Shown one piece after another: positions 42,706-50,073 of a stretch of DNA of 64,000 nt. The stretch covers positions 3,038,001 through 3,102,000 of the forward strand of contig NZ_CP071872.1 in the NCBI RefSeq assembly GCF_022647665.1, in the 5' to 3' direction. The notes beneath the pieces were generated by a model that saw only the letters and a program-made list of their open reading frames with translations, was not told the DNA's origin and did not search any database. Origin of the DNA: Streptomyces formicae. Lineage in GTDB: Bacteria; Actinomycetota; Actinomycetes; Streptomycetales; Streptomycetaceae. A program made the translations under genes and the position numbers. Position 1 is the first letter of the stretch. Each line of letters opens with the position of its first letter.

Positions 42706-42842
42706 AGCCCGCCCCTACGGCTCCGCTCGTTCACCGCCCCGCCGACACCGAAGGCTCCGGCGAGCTGAGACAGGAACCGCATGCCCTCCCAGCTGCTCAT
42801 ATGGCCAGTCGGTCTGATGTCGTACGTCTCGTTCCCGCCCAC
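42702..42842 (-). CDS. Short coupled ORF upstream of the zinc-ribbon-like gene
   Basis: A 46-residue peptide (VGGNETYDIRPTGHMSSWEG, then MRFLSQLAGAFGVGGAVNER) chosen from GTG 42842, which follows GGGAGGG by about 9 bases; a TTG directly precedes it, and longer in-frame starts up to 42932 lack a good ribosome site. Its TGA overlaps the next ATG, supporting real translation. No signal peptide; a short Gly/Ala helix is present. I do not recognise it. It appears to be the first gene of the minus-strand cargo run. Confidence 0.5.
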   Translation of the reverse strand: MGGNETYDIRPTGHMSSWEGMRFLSQLAGAFGVGGAVNERSRRGGL

Positions 42843-43028
42843 CAAGCCAGCCCTCCCGATCGATTCCGCGTCGATGTGGCGACCGTAGGAAGCGGGGTAT
42901 GCCGGGCTCCACGAACTTGCATGAGCTTGCACACCAATTTGCTTGGCCTATTGCGGTATTGACGCTCTCTTCCCAGTTCAAAGATGCTGGTGCAAGCCCG
43001 AGCAAGTACCTAGACCAGGGAGCCTGCC

Positions 43029-43283
43029 ATGGCCGTAGAGTTCGTTGGGATCGACCCCAACACCGACCGGGACCACTGCCCTACCGTGTGGGCGGACGCG
43101 GAAGCACAGGAGATCTTGTTGCAGGGGTGGAAGCCGACCCTCGAGACTCAGGCGGACTGCGAGGGAAGCAGCCCCGCGAACGGTCCGGTGCCCGACAGTG
43201 AGGCCATCGTCAGGATTCCGGCCCGGATGATCCCGATGATCAGGGAGGCATGTGATGCCCTCGAGCGTGCCCAGCTTCGCTGA
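43029..43283 (+). CDS. Small hypothetical protein, first gene of the XRE/DUF6879 cassette
   Basis: An 84-residue acidic protein (MAVEFVGIDPNTDRDHCPTV, then LLQGWKPTLETQADC and PARMIPMIREACDALERAQL). GGGAG lies about 8 bases before ATG 43029. It overlaps the next gene by 29 bases, so the two are coupled. Small proteins with this GIDP..CPTVW...GWK pattern are commonly found next to DUF6879/XRE pairs in Streptomyces, from general knowledge. No enzyme motif is visible. It diverges from the minus-strand cargo genes, with a 186-base lower-GC spacer between them that must hold both promoters. Confidence 0.72.
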   Translation: MAVEFVGIDPNTDRDHCPTVWADAEAQEILLQGWKPTLETQADCEGSSPANGPVPDSEAIVRIPARMIPMIREACDALERAQLR

Positions 43284-43770
43284 GCTGCTTGGCCAGTGCG
43301 AGCGTTCCGCCGTTCACCTGGAACTGCGCGACTCATACGCCGCCACGGACCGGTTCGAGGCGTGGAAGCGTGGGGAGCGGATCAATTGGGTGGATCACGA
43401 GTCCTGGTGGCATCCCTATGATCAGTTGATCGCTGACACCGTGGCCAGGGGCGTGGCGATCCGCAGGGCGCGGGTGGTCTCCGAGCCGGTATCGGAGTAC
43501 ATCCGATGGGAGCACTACGTTACCCACGCCAACGTCACGGCAGGGGAGCAAGTCCGCTGGTTGCCCCGGCGGCAAGCCACGACCATTCCCCTGCCAGGAA
43601 ACGACTTCTGGCTGTTCGATGACGCGCTGCTCCGGGTGCATCACTTCTCGGGTGACGGCGCGGTGGTGGAGGACGAGATCACGGCAGCTCCGGAAGTCGT
43701 GAAGCTGTGCTCCGCTGCGTTCGAAGCGGTCTGGGAGCGAGCGATTCCGCACCACCGGTACAAGGTCTGA
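43255..43770 (+). CDS. DUF6879-family protein
   Basis: A 171-residue protein (MPSSVPSFAELLGQCERSAV, then HLELRDSYAATDRFEAWKRG, YIRWEHYVTHANVTAGEQVRWLPRR split by a short linker, and FWLFDDALLRVHHFSGDGAV). The pattern is that of DUF6879 proteins, which almost always accompany an XRE-DUF5753 regulator. ATG 43255 is preferred to GTG 43252 since GGGAGG lies six bases before it. It is followed after 15 bases by the XRE gene. The role is unknown; an effector or partner of the regulator, similar to other XRE-linked small proteins in Streptomyces, is the working guess. Confidence 0.75.
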   Translation: MPSSVPSFAELLGQCERSAVHLELRDSYAATDRFEAWKRGERINWVDHESWWHPYDQLIADTVARGVAIRRARVVSEPVSEYIRWEHYVTHANVTAGEQVRWLPRRQATTIPLPGNDFWLFDDALLRVHHFSGDGAVVEDEITAAPEVVKLCSAAFEAVWERAIPHHRYKV

Positions 43771-43785
43771 CGAGAGCCAAGCTCT

Positions 43786-44634
43786 ATGCCCGCGCACCCC
43801 TCTTCACGCGTTCAGAAGGCCCGCGACGACCTGGCCGGCCGTCTGCGTGAGATCCGGAAAGATGCGGGAATCAGCGGGCGGGAGCTGGCCGTCAGATGCG
43901 GTTGGTCGGAGTCGAAGTCATCCCGGATCGAGAACGCCAAGACGCCTCCCTCCGATACCGACATCCGAGCGTGGTGCCGAGCCTGCGCCGCTGAGGACCA
44001 AGCCCCTGACCTGGTCGCGGCCAACAGACAGTCCGCCGAAGCACATGTGGAGTGGAAGCGGCTTCAGCGCACCGGTCTCCGGCGCCTGCAAGAGAGCACC
44101 GGAGACCTGTACCAACAAACTAAGATCTTTCGCGTCTACGTCTCCGACGTGATTCCTGGATTCCTCCAGACGGCGGGGTACGCCTCCGCACTGCTGTCAT
44201 CCATCGCGGACTTCCGTGGAACCCCGGATGACGTGAGCGACGCCGTGGCGGCCCGCATGCGACGCAACGAGGTGCTGAGCAAAGGCGGGCGGCGGTTCTC
44301 CTTCGTGCTGGAAGAGCCGGTGTTGCGGTACCGGCTGTGCAGCGCCGAGACCATGGCGGCGCAGCTCGGCCACCTGCTCGGGGTCATGGACCTTCAGAAC
44401 GTCGCCGTGGGCATCGTTCCGTTCGCGGATCAACGGGCCGTTTGGCCCATGCCGACCTTCACCATCTTTGACAACCGGAGGGTGCACGCCGACACCCTGG
44501 ATGCCGCCTCCACACTCACACAGCCCAGCCAGGTCGAGCTGTACGCCCGAGCCTTCGAACGGCTCTCGCAAGGGGCCGCGCGAGGATCGGCAGCACGATC
44601 CCTGATTGTGGATGCGGTCGCGTCATTGGACTGA
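43786..44634 (+). CDS. XRE-family regulator with DUF5753 domain
   Basis: A 282-residue protein with an N-terminal lambda-repressor-like helix-turn-helix (LAGRLREIRKDAGISGRELA, then VRCGWSESKSSRIENAKTPP, residues about 17-57) and a C-terminal DUF5753 domain (about 95-275, KIFRVYVSDVIPGFLQTAGY, then VLRYRLCSAETM and GIVPFADQR). This two-domain type is a Streptomyces hallmark, often controlling an adjacent small gene. Here the partner is the DUF6879 gene directly upstream. It may also control the divergent cargo genes. It is the last gene before attR. Confidence 0.85.
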   Translation: MPAHPSSRVQKARDDLAGRLREIRKDAGISGRELAVRCGWSESKSSRIENAKTPPSDTDIRAWCRACAAEDQAPDLVAANRQSAEAHVEWKRLQRTGLRRLQESTGDLYQQTKIFRVYVSDVIPGFLQTAGYASALLSSIADFRGTPDDVSDAVAARMRRNEVLSKGGRRFSFVLEEPVLRYRLCSAETMAAQLGHLLGVMDLQNVAVGIVPFADQRAVWPMPTFTIFDNRRVHADTLDAASTLTQPSQVELYARAFERLSQGAARGSAARSLIVDAVASLD

Positions 44635-44959
44635 GGCGCCCGATGCCCTGAGAGGGCTGTACCCAGAGCTGGAACGGTGGCCATTACATGACCAACGTGT
44701 GACCAACAGCAGTCCAAAACAGCCCGAAACAGGGGGTAAGCATGGGCAACGGAGGCTGTCAACTCTGCCGTGTGCCGTGGGCATCGTTACAGGTCAACCA
44801 GGTAATGAGCTAGTGTCCGAGGCGAGAGTTCAAGTCCCCCCTCGGACACTCGCTATGGCGATGAATTCAGAAGCGAGGGCCTCGACCTTACGGTCGTGGT
44901 CCTCGTTGCGTTGTGCAGCCGATGGCGACGATATCCGGGCCCTTTCCTCGCGTCGGCGT
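44635..44959. other. Right end of the element and flank, no gene
   Basis: This 325-base stretch holds GACCAAC repeats near 44690-44710, attR (44827-44848), and about 110 bases of chromosomal flank before the stop of the GAP-family gene. I see no credible coding frame in it. Confidence 0.6.
44827..44848. other. attR
   Basis: Exact 22-bp copy of the tRNA-Leu 3' end (40215-40236), without the rest of a tRNA. It marks the right boundary of the integrated element. Confidence 0.85.
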
Positions 44960-45613
44960 TCAGAGCCTGACGACTCCTTCGAAGAGCACGAGAACGCCGA
45001 TGGCGGCGATCACGACGGCCATCACTCCTGGGGCGTGATTCTCCAGCCACCGTCTGAGCCTGCTCAGGGGGACCAGGACCCGCTCGCCCAGCAACACGTG
45101 GAGCACCACGGGCAGGGCTACGGTGCTGGCGGCGCACACGGTGAACACCGCGACGGCCACCACGGCGGTCGTGGTGGCGGGCTCGGCCGACCCGACCGCA
45201 AGGCCGGCGGCCGCGGAGAGAAGAAGGATCTTCGGGTTGGCCACCGACAGCAGCAGTCCGAGCCGGAACGCCTTGGACGGGCCCGCATCGGCGAGAAGCC
45301 GCATCCAGCCCGGCGCCGCCCTGCCGTGTCTGGTCAGCCATTGCCGGATCCCGAAGAGGATCAGGAGCGACCCCAGCACCACTCGGGCCCAGGCGACCCA
45401 GGCGTGTTCGTCCTCGGGACGCTGGACGACGGAGGCCAGCGCGGCGCACGAGCCCGCGGGTACGACGATCCCGATGACCCAGCCGGCCAGGAAGGCGCTG
45501 CTGGAGGCGCGGGGCCGGGGGGTGAACTGCATGAAGAGCGCGGGGATCAGGGTGAACGGCGACACGGCGATGACCGTCGCGAAGACCACGACCTCACCGA
45601 ACGCCACGGGCAC
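44960..45613 (-). CDS. GAP-family (Sap/LysE-fold) membrane protein
   Basis: A 217-residue integral membrane protein with about six hydrophobic helices: VVVFATVIAVSPFTLIPALF, FLAGWVIGIVVPAGSCAALA, VVLGSLLILFGIRQWLTR, GLLLSVANPKILLLSAAAGL, TTTAVVAVAVFTVCAASTVA and MAVVIAAIGVLVLFEGVV. The SPFTLIPA and SVANPKILLLSAAAGL segments match the GAP/Sap group related to LysE exporters; the mycobacterial Sap protein affects sulfolipid export. Substrate unknown. ATG 45613 is accepted as it immediately precedes the first helix. It lies alone on the minus strand next to the element and diverges from the OFA transporter gene. Confidence 0.82.
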   Translation of the reverse strand: MPVAFGEVVVFATVIAVSPFTLIPALFMQFTPRPRASSSAFLAGWVIGIVVPAGSCAALASVVQRPEDEHAWVAWARVVLGSLLILFGIRQWLTRHGRAAPGWMRLLADAGPSKAFRLGLLLSVANPKILLLSAAAGLAVGSAEPATTTAVVAVAVFTVCAASTVALPVVLHVLLGERVLVPLSRLRRWLENHAPGVMAVVIAAIGVLVLFEGVVRL

Positions 45614-46003
45614 CGCCTTCTGCCGCCCTCGTCGTACGTGCGTGCACGAACAGCCGCCTTGTCTTGCTGTGCCCGCCTGCGCCTGCGCCTGCCCCTGCGC
45701 CGGGGTCGGGGCTCCCCGGGCAGGGGCCCGGACGCTTTCCCCGAGGATGCCACACGGCTCGGCGGATCCCGCGGCATCGACCGCCCCGTCGTGGCTCGAC
45801 GGCGACGTGGCCCGTCCACACCGTCCTCCCGGCCGGCCTCGCTGTCAGCGCCCTGTGCCATCATGCGGACGCGTCCCAGGGCCACGCGGCCGGCCGAACG
45901 CCACCGTCGGTCCGACCGTTCGTCGTGCCCGGGATACCGCTCACCGCATACGGTCGACGCGAAGCCTTCTCAACTCATCGAGCCCTTCCTACCGTTCCGG
46001 ATC
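45614..46003. promoter_or_regulatory. 390-base divergent spacer with a half-site resembling the oxalate operator
   Basis: The spacer between the GAP-family gene and the OFA MFS gene. At 45946-45960 it contains GCATACGGTCGACGC, which matches 13 of 15 bases of the left half of the oxalate palindrome (GCATACAGTCGACGA, 36026-36040). The right half is not conserved. The site is 43 bases before ATG 46004. Apart from CTGCGC-rich low complexity near 45670-45710, I see nothing else. Confidence 0.3.
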
Positions 46004-47343
46004 ATGAGTCCTCCTGTTGCTCCCCGGGGTGGAGTCGCTGGCTGGTCCCGCCCGCCGCGCTCTCGGTCCATCTCTCCATCGGCCAGGCCTACGCCTGGAG
46101 CGTGTTCAAACCCTCGCTCGAATCGGCGCTCGGCCTCAGCGGCACGCAGAGCGCTCTGCCCTTCCAGGTCGCCATCGTCATGCTCGGCCTGTCGGCCGCG
46201 TTCGGCGGCACCCTCGTGGAGCGCAACGGGCCGCGCTGGGCGATGACCGTGGCACTGGTCTGCTTCTCGTCGGGCTTCCTGATCTCCGCGCTGGGCGCCG
46301 CCAGTGAGCAGTACTGGCTGATCGTCCTCGGCTACGGCTTCGTCGGTGGAGTCGGCCTCGGCATCGGCTACATCTCGCCCGTCTCGACGCTGATCAAGTG
46401 GTTTCCGGACCGGCCCGGCATGGCCACCGGCATCGCCATCATGGGCTTCGGCGGCGGTGCGCTGATCGCCTCGCCCCTGTCGGCGCAGGTGCTGGAGTCG
46501 TTCGGTTCCGACAGCTCCGGCATCGCGCTCGCGTTCCTCGTGCACGGGCTGTCGTACGCCGTGTTCATGTCGCTGGGTGTGCTGCTGGTGCGGGTGCCGC
46601 GCAGCGAGGACGCCGAAGGCGCAGCGGGCGGACCGAGCGCCTTGGAAGGCGTGCAGGTCTCCGCCCGCGACGCCGTGCGCACCCCGCAGTTCTGGTGTCT
46701 GTGGATCGTGCTCTGCATGAACGTGTCCGCCGGAATCGGCATCCTGGAGAAGGCTGCCCCGATGATCACGGACTTCTTCGCGGACACCTCCACACCGGTG
46801 TCGGTGTCGGCGGCAGCGGGCTTCGTCGCACTGCTGTCGGCGGCCAACATGGCGGGCCGCATCGGCTGGTCGTCGACGTCCGACCTGATCGGCCGCAAGA
46901 ACATGTACCGCGTGTACTTGGGCGTCGGCGCCCTGATGTACGCGCTCATCGCGCTGTTCGGGGACTCGTCGAAGCCCCTGTTCATCCTGTGCGCACTGGT
47001 GATTCTCTCCTTCTACGGCGGCGGCTTCGCGACGATCCCCGCGTACCTGAAGGACCTCTTCGGGACCTGTCAGGTCGGTGCGATCCACGGCCGGCTCCTC
47101 ACCGCCTGGTCCACGGCGGGCGTTCTCGGGCCCCTGATCGTCAACTGGATCGCCGATCGGCAGGAGGAGGCCGGCAAGCACGGCTCGTCCCTGTACGGCC
47201 TCTCGTTCGTCATCATGATCGGGCTGCTCGTCGTCGGCTTCGTCGCCAACGAACTCGTCCGTCCCGTGCATCCGCGCCACCACGTCCCCACGCCGAGGAA
47301 GGAGACCGCCGATGTCGAACGTCAGCCCTCAGAGCCCGCCTGA
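46004..47343 (+). CDS. OFA-family MFS transporter with apparent N-terminal frameshift
   Basis: About 446 residues, 12 helices. The main frame reads PGWSRWLVPPAALSVHLSIG, then QAYAWSVFKPSLESALGL, STLIKWFPDRPGMATGIAIM near residue 125, and GRIGWSSTSDLIGRKNMYR near 285, typical of oxalate/formate-antiporter-type MFS proteins. The only plausible start, ATG 46004 (MSPPVAP), is in another frame: adding one C to CCCC at 46021-46024 would join MSPPVAPP directly to GWSRWLV. No ATG or GTG with ribosome site exists near the helix start in the main frame. Either the gene is frameshifted in this strain or one base is missing from the sequence. The small-subunit gene overlaps its 3' end. Confidence 0.75.
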
Positions 47344-47446
47344 CCGGCGCCCGTTGATCGCCTTCGCCTGGTTGTGGGTGGGGGCGCCGCTGGCGTACGG
47401 GCTGTACGAGCTCGTACGAAAGGCGACGCAGTTGTTCACCGGATGA
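47312..47446 (+). CDS. MFS transporter small-subunit-like membrane peptide
   Basis: A 44-residue protein (MSNVSPQSPPDRRPLIAFAW, then LWVGAPLAYGLYELVRKATQ) with one transmembrane helix, whose start lies 32 bases inside the 3' end of the OFA transporter gene. AAGGAGA lies about 7 bases before ATG 47312. Short single-helix proteins of this pattern follow OFA-type transporters in many actinobacteria and are listed as small subunits, from memory; the function is unproven. Too short for a standard gene-length cutoff. The other OFA gene in the window (29353-30741) has no such partner that I can see. Confidence 0.75.
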   Translation: MSNVSPQSPPDRRPLIAFAWLWVGAPLAYGLYELVRKATQLFTG

Positions 47447-47672
47447 CCGTCGGCGACGCCGCTGCTGGAGAGAGGAGCCGGGCCGGGCCTGTGCCGCGGT
47501 GAAGTCCACTTCGGCGGTGGGGAGGACGCGGATGGTCCGCCCGGGGAACGGTCAGGTCGCAGCGGCGGCTCAAGGCCTGGCGGGCCCTCAGGGCCTGGCG
47601 GGCCGTGGTGTCCACACAGCGCCGGGCGGGACGGCTTGTGAAGCCTGGTGGGCAGAGGGGAAGGGGACGCCG

Positions 47673-48125
47673 ATGACCGCTGTCAGCCGGGAGATCGAGG
47701 AACTGGCCGGGTGGTCGGCATGGGTGCCGCTCGCCGCAGCGGCCGAGGTGCCGCGGCTGCCGGGCGTGTATCTGGCCAGGCGTGGTCCGGGCGGGCCATT
47801 GGTGTACGTCGGTATGGCGGGCGAGCGCGGCGGCTCGGGGCTGTGCGGCCGACTGCGGCGGTACACCAGCGGCAAAGCGCTGGCATCCGGGCTCGGCGAG
47901 GCGGTCTTCGACCGCGCACTGGCGGATCCGGCCTGGTTGCGTGAGCGCCTCGCGGAGGTCGAGGGCGGCAGCCCGATGCGGGCGACGGGATGGGGGAAGG
48001 CCGCTCTCGCCTGGGCGGACATCCACGTCTGCTGGGCCGTCACGGAGAGCGGGGAGGCGGCCGCGGCCCTGGAGAAGCAGGTGTTGGCGTCGAAGACCGA
48101 GGAGTGGTGGAACCGCGCCCGATGA
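47673..48125 (+). CDS. GIY-YIG-like protein
   Basis: A 150-residue protein. The segment LPGVYLARRGPGGPLVYVGM followed by AGERGGSGLCGRLRRYTSGK (residues about 26-66) has the GVY...VYVG...R.L..Y spacing of a GIY-YIG nuclease core, with a candidate catalytic Arg in RLRRY and a later Glu in ALEKQVLASKTEEWW. A helix-rich remainder (WLRERLAEVEGG) follows. ATG 47673 is selected because AGGGGAAGGGGA precedes it and the fold begins soon after. The family is typical for homing, repair or restriction enzymes, but small Streptomyces members are uncharacterised. Stands alone, convergent with the L7/L12-like gene. Confidence 0.6.
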   Translation: MTAVSREIEELAGWSAWVPLAAAAEVPRLPGVYLARRGPGGPLVYVGMAGERGGSGLCGRLRRYTSGKALASGLGEAVFDRALADPAWLRERLAEVEGGSPMRATGWGKAALAWADIHVCWAVTESGEAAAALEKQVLASKTEEWWNRAR

Positions 48126-48157
48126 GTGCCTGGGCCTCTGCCGGTGGCGTCGTCGCC

Positions 48158-48442
48158 TCAGCCACCGGCCTCGATGCGTTCGACCGCGTCCTTCGCCTCC
48201 TTGAGACCGGCGTCCGTGATCTCGCGGTAGACCTTGATCGCCTCGATCTTCCGGCCGTCGCGCACCAGCGCGGCCACTCGCTCCAGCCGCGGGTCCGTCT
48301 CCTGGATCCCGAGGTGGTCCAGCACGCGGTCGATCTTGCGCTCCAGGCGGGCGATCCTGCGGTCCACACGGCTCAGCTTGCGGTCCACGGATCCGCTCAG
48401 GAGCGCGAGGCCGACGACGAGGATAAGCGCTGCTATGTACAT
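48158..48442 (-). CDS. Membrane-anchored protein with ribosomal L7/L12 C-terminal-like domain
   Basis: A 94-residue protein. Residues 2-18 (YIAALILVVGLALLSGS) form one hydrophobic helix, residues about 20-55 a charged probable coiled coil (VDRKLSRVDRRIARLERKID), and the C-terminus (RKIEAIKVYREITDAGLKEA, then KDAVERIEAGG) matches the helix-strand pattern of the L7/L12 C-terminal domain. ATG 48442 follows GGAGGGAGATAC-like sequence in the wrong distance, but the hydrophobic helix starts here and no better start is seen; TCTCCCTCC upstream offers weak support only. Homologous small proteins are common in Streptomyces, with unknown role; ribosome binding is not implied. Confidence 0.7.
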   Translation of the reverse strand: MYIAALILVVGLALLSGSVDRKLSRVDRRIARLERKIDRVLDHLGIQETDPRLERVAALVRDGRKIEAIKVYREITDAGLKEAKDAVERIEAGG

Positions 48443-48584
48443 GGAGGGAGATACTAAGCGGGGAACCAAGCAGGGCAACCGGCCAACGCCGTCTCGGCCG
48501 CGGTGCAGTTGGGCGCAGGTCCGTACCGCAGGGGCAGCCACGGACCGGGCCTCGGTTGTCATCCGCAGCCGGGGCAATCTAGGA

Positions 48585-48598
48585 TGAATGCGCTTCCA
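48585..48598. promoter_or_regulatory. Candidate LacI operator, site 1 (autoregulatory)
   Basis: TGAATGCGCTTCCA, 30 bases before the LacI-family start codon at 48629. It fits the shared pattern TGWATGCGCWTMCA found also at 50028-50041 and 54593-54606. Confidence 0.6.
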
Positions 48599-48628
48599 TT
48601 GTCAGGTATCGAGGGCGGCGGCTCCACC

Positions 48629-49702
48629 ATGGGCGATCCCACCGTGTACGACGTGGCCGAGCGCGCCGGTGTGTCCATCGCGACGGTGTCGCGGGTCTAC
48701 CGCAGTCCCGACTCGGTGCGTGCCGCGACGCGCGAAAGGGTGCTCTCCGCGGCGCACGACCTGGGGTACGTGCCCAGTGCGAGCGCACGCGGGCTGGCCA
48801 GCCGGGCCACCGGGGTGCTCGGGCTGTGCTTCCCCGACTTCGCCGATCCGGAGGCCGAGGGCACGACGCCGGACTCGGACGACGCGGAGCTGAGCTTCTA
48901 CGGTGACGAGGTCATCCGCGGCATGGAGCGCGCCGCCCGGCGGCACGGCTATGCGCTGCTCATCTCCGCCGCGCACGCCGACCGGGCGGGCGAGGTGCTG
49001 GCGGACGTCGCCGGACGGGTCGACGGCCTGGCGATACTGGCTCAGCACGTTCCGCCTGGCGTCCTGGACGTCGTCTCGCGGCGGCTGCCGGTCGTGGTGC
49101 TGGCAGGGCAGCTGTCGCCCGGTCTCGACCGTATCGAAGTGGCCAACTTCGACGGCCAGCTGGAACTCACCCGCCACCTGATCGGCGACCACGGGCTCAG
49201 CGATCTCGCCTTCATCGGCGGGCCCGAGGACTCGCCGGACGCGGAGGCCCGGTTCCGCGGTTTCCAGGCCGCCCATCTCGCCGCCGGCCTGCCGCTGCCC
49301 GAACGCCCCGCCGCGCGGGGCGACCTGACCCTGGCTTCCGGCCGGAAGACCGCGGTGGAGCTGCTGGACCGGGACGGGCCGCGCCCGCAGGCGCTGGTGT
49401 TCGCGAACGACCAGATGGCCGTGGGGGCGCTCCAGGCGCTCGGCGAGCGGGGGATCGCCGTACCCGGCGACCTCGCCGTCACCGGGTTCGACGGGATCCC
49501 GCTGAGCCGCATGGTCAGCCCGGCTCTCACCACCGTGCGGCAGCCCATGAGCCGCCTCGGCGAGGAGGCGGTGGAGCTGCTCATCGCACGGCTCGCCGAC
49601 CGGGACCGGCCGACGGTCTCGCGTACGCTGCCGACCGCGCTCGCCCGGCGCGCCAGTTGCGGGTGTGCAGTCCGCCCCGGCGCAGGCCCCGGAACCGCCT
49701 GA
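48629..49702 (+). CDS. LacI-family transcriptional regulator
   Basis: A 357-residue regulator. The N-terminal helix-turn-helix (TVYDVAERAGVSIATVSRVY, residues about 4-24) and hinge (ASARGLASRATG) precede a periplasmic-binding-protein-like sensor domain (about 60-335; LAFIGGPEDSPDAEARFRGF near 190, ALVFANDQMAVGALQALGER near 255, DLAVTGFDGIPLSRM near 280). ATG 48629 is chosen: an upstream in-frame ATG at 48584 would place the operator inside the coding region and add residues not seen in LacI proteins. It probably represses the ABC importer and beta-glucosidase genes downstream and its own gene, released by a sugar such as an oligosaccharide. Confidence 0.92.
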   Translation: MGDPTVYDVAERAGVSIATVSRVYRSPDSVRAATRERVLSAAHDLGYVPSASARGLASRATGVLGLCFPDFADPEAEGTTPDSDDAELSFYGDEVIRGMERAARRHGYALLISAAHADRAGEVLADVAGRVDGLAILAQHVPPGVLDVVSRRLPVVVLAGQLSPGLDRIEVANFDGQLELTRHLIGDHGLSDLAFIGGPEDSPDAEARFRGFQAAHLAAGLPLPERPAARGDLTLASGRKTAVELLDRDGPRPQALVFANDQMAVGALQALGERGIAVPGDLAVTGFDGIPLSRMVSPALTTVRQPMSRLGEEAVELLIARLADRDRPTVSRTLPTALARRASCGCAVRPGAGPGTA

Positions 49703-50073
49703 TCCCTCTTCGAGCCCCATCCGATCCCCCCCCGATGCCCGCGATCCCCACTGATCGGCGGGGATCGGCGCCGCCCGCGCGTGGAGGCCCGCGGCCATCC
49801 GGCGCCCCGCGCTGCACCGCCGCCTCCCCGTCACTGCCTCAGCCGCTGCCCCGGCTGCTGACGGGCTCTCCAGCGGCGCCCGCTCGCGCCCGTTCGCACC
49901 CGCCCGCGGCGCCCCCCTCGCACCCGCACCCGCCGACATGTCCGTCTCCTCCGACCAAGGTTTCGGTGGGTTTACGGAAGCGTTACCACCCGCCTCTTGT
50001 GTCACCGGACCGGTTCTTGGAAGGTCATGTATGCGCTTACAAGCACGACGCGCGTACTCGAGGAGGAGCCCGC
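49703..50073. promoter_or_regulatory. 371-base promoter spacer of the sugar ABC operon
   Basis: Contains the LacI-type site at 50028-50041 and, near 49969-49987, GGTTTACGGAAGCGTTACC, a second imperfect palindrome of the kind bound by LacI proteins. The remainder is Pro/Ala-codon-like low-complexity sequence without a credible gene. Confidence 0.45.
50028..50041. promoter_or_regulatory. Candidate LacI operator, site 2 (ABC operon)
   Basis: TGTATGCGCTTACA, differing from a perfect palindrome by one base, 32 bases before the start of the binding-protein gene at 50074. It matches the site before the GH3 gene in 13 of 14 bases. Confidence 0.7.

Larger units (their letters stand above)
40215..44848. 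mobile_element. Degenerate integrated element in tRNA-Leu(GAG), 4.6 kb
   Basis: The element is bounded by an exact 22-bp repeat of the tRNA 3' end: attL at 40215-40236 inside the tRNA and attR at 44827-44848. Between them lie an inactivated tyrosine integrase next to attL, a truncated plus-strand gene, a minus-strand run of small genes (42842 to 41638), and a plus-strand 84-residue/DUF6879/XRE-DUF5753 cassette. GACCAAC motifs near both ends (about 40287-40305 and 44690-44710) resemble arm-type integrase sites. No replication, excision or transfer gene is complete, so it is probably a remnant of a Streptomyces integrative plasmid or AICE. Mobility would require an integrase in trans. Confidence 0.85.

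Noticed and set aside
44606..46246. 546-residue plus-strand frame across attR and the GAP-family gene
   Set aside because: It is antisense to a clear membrane protein and starts in noncoding sequence inside the element.
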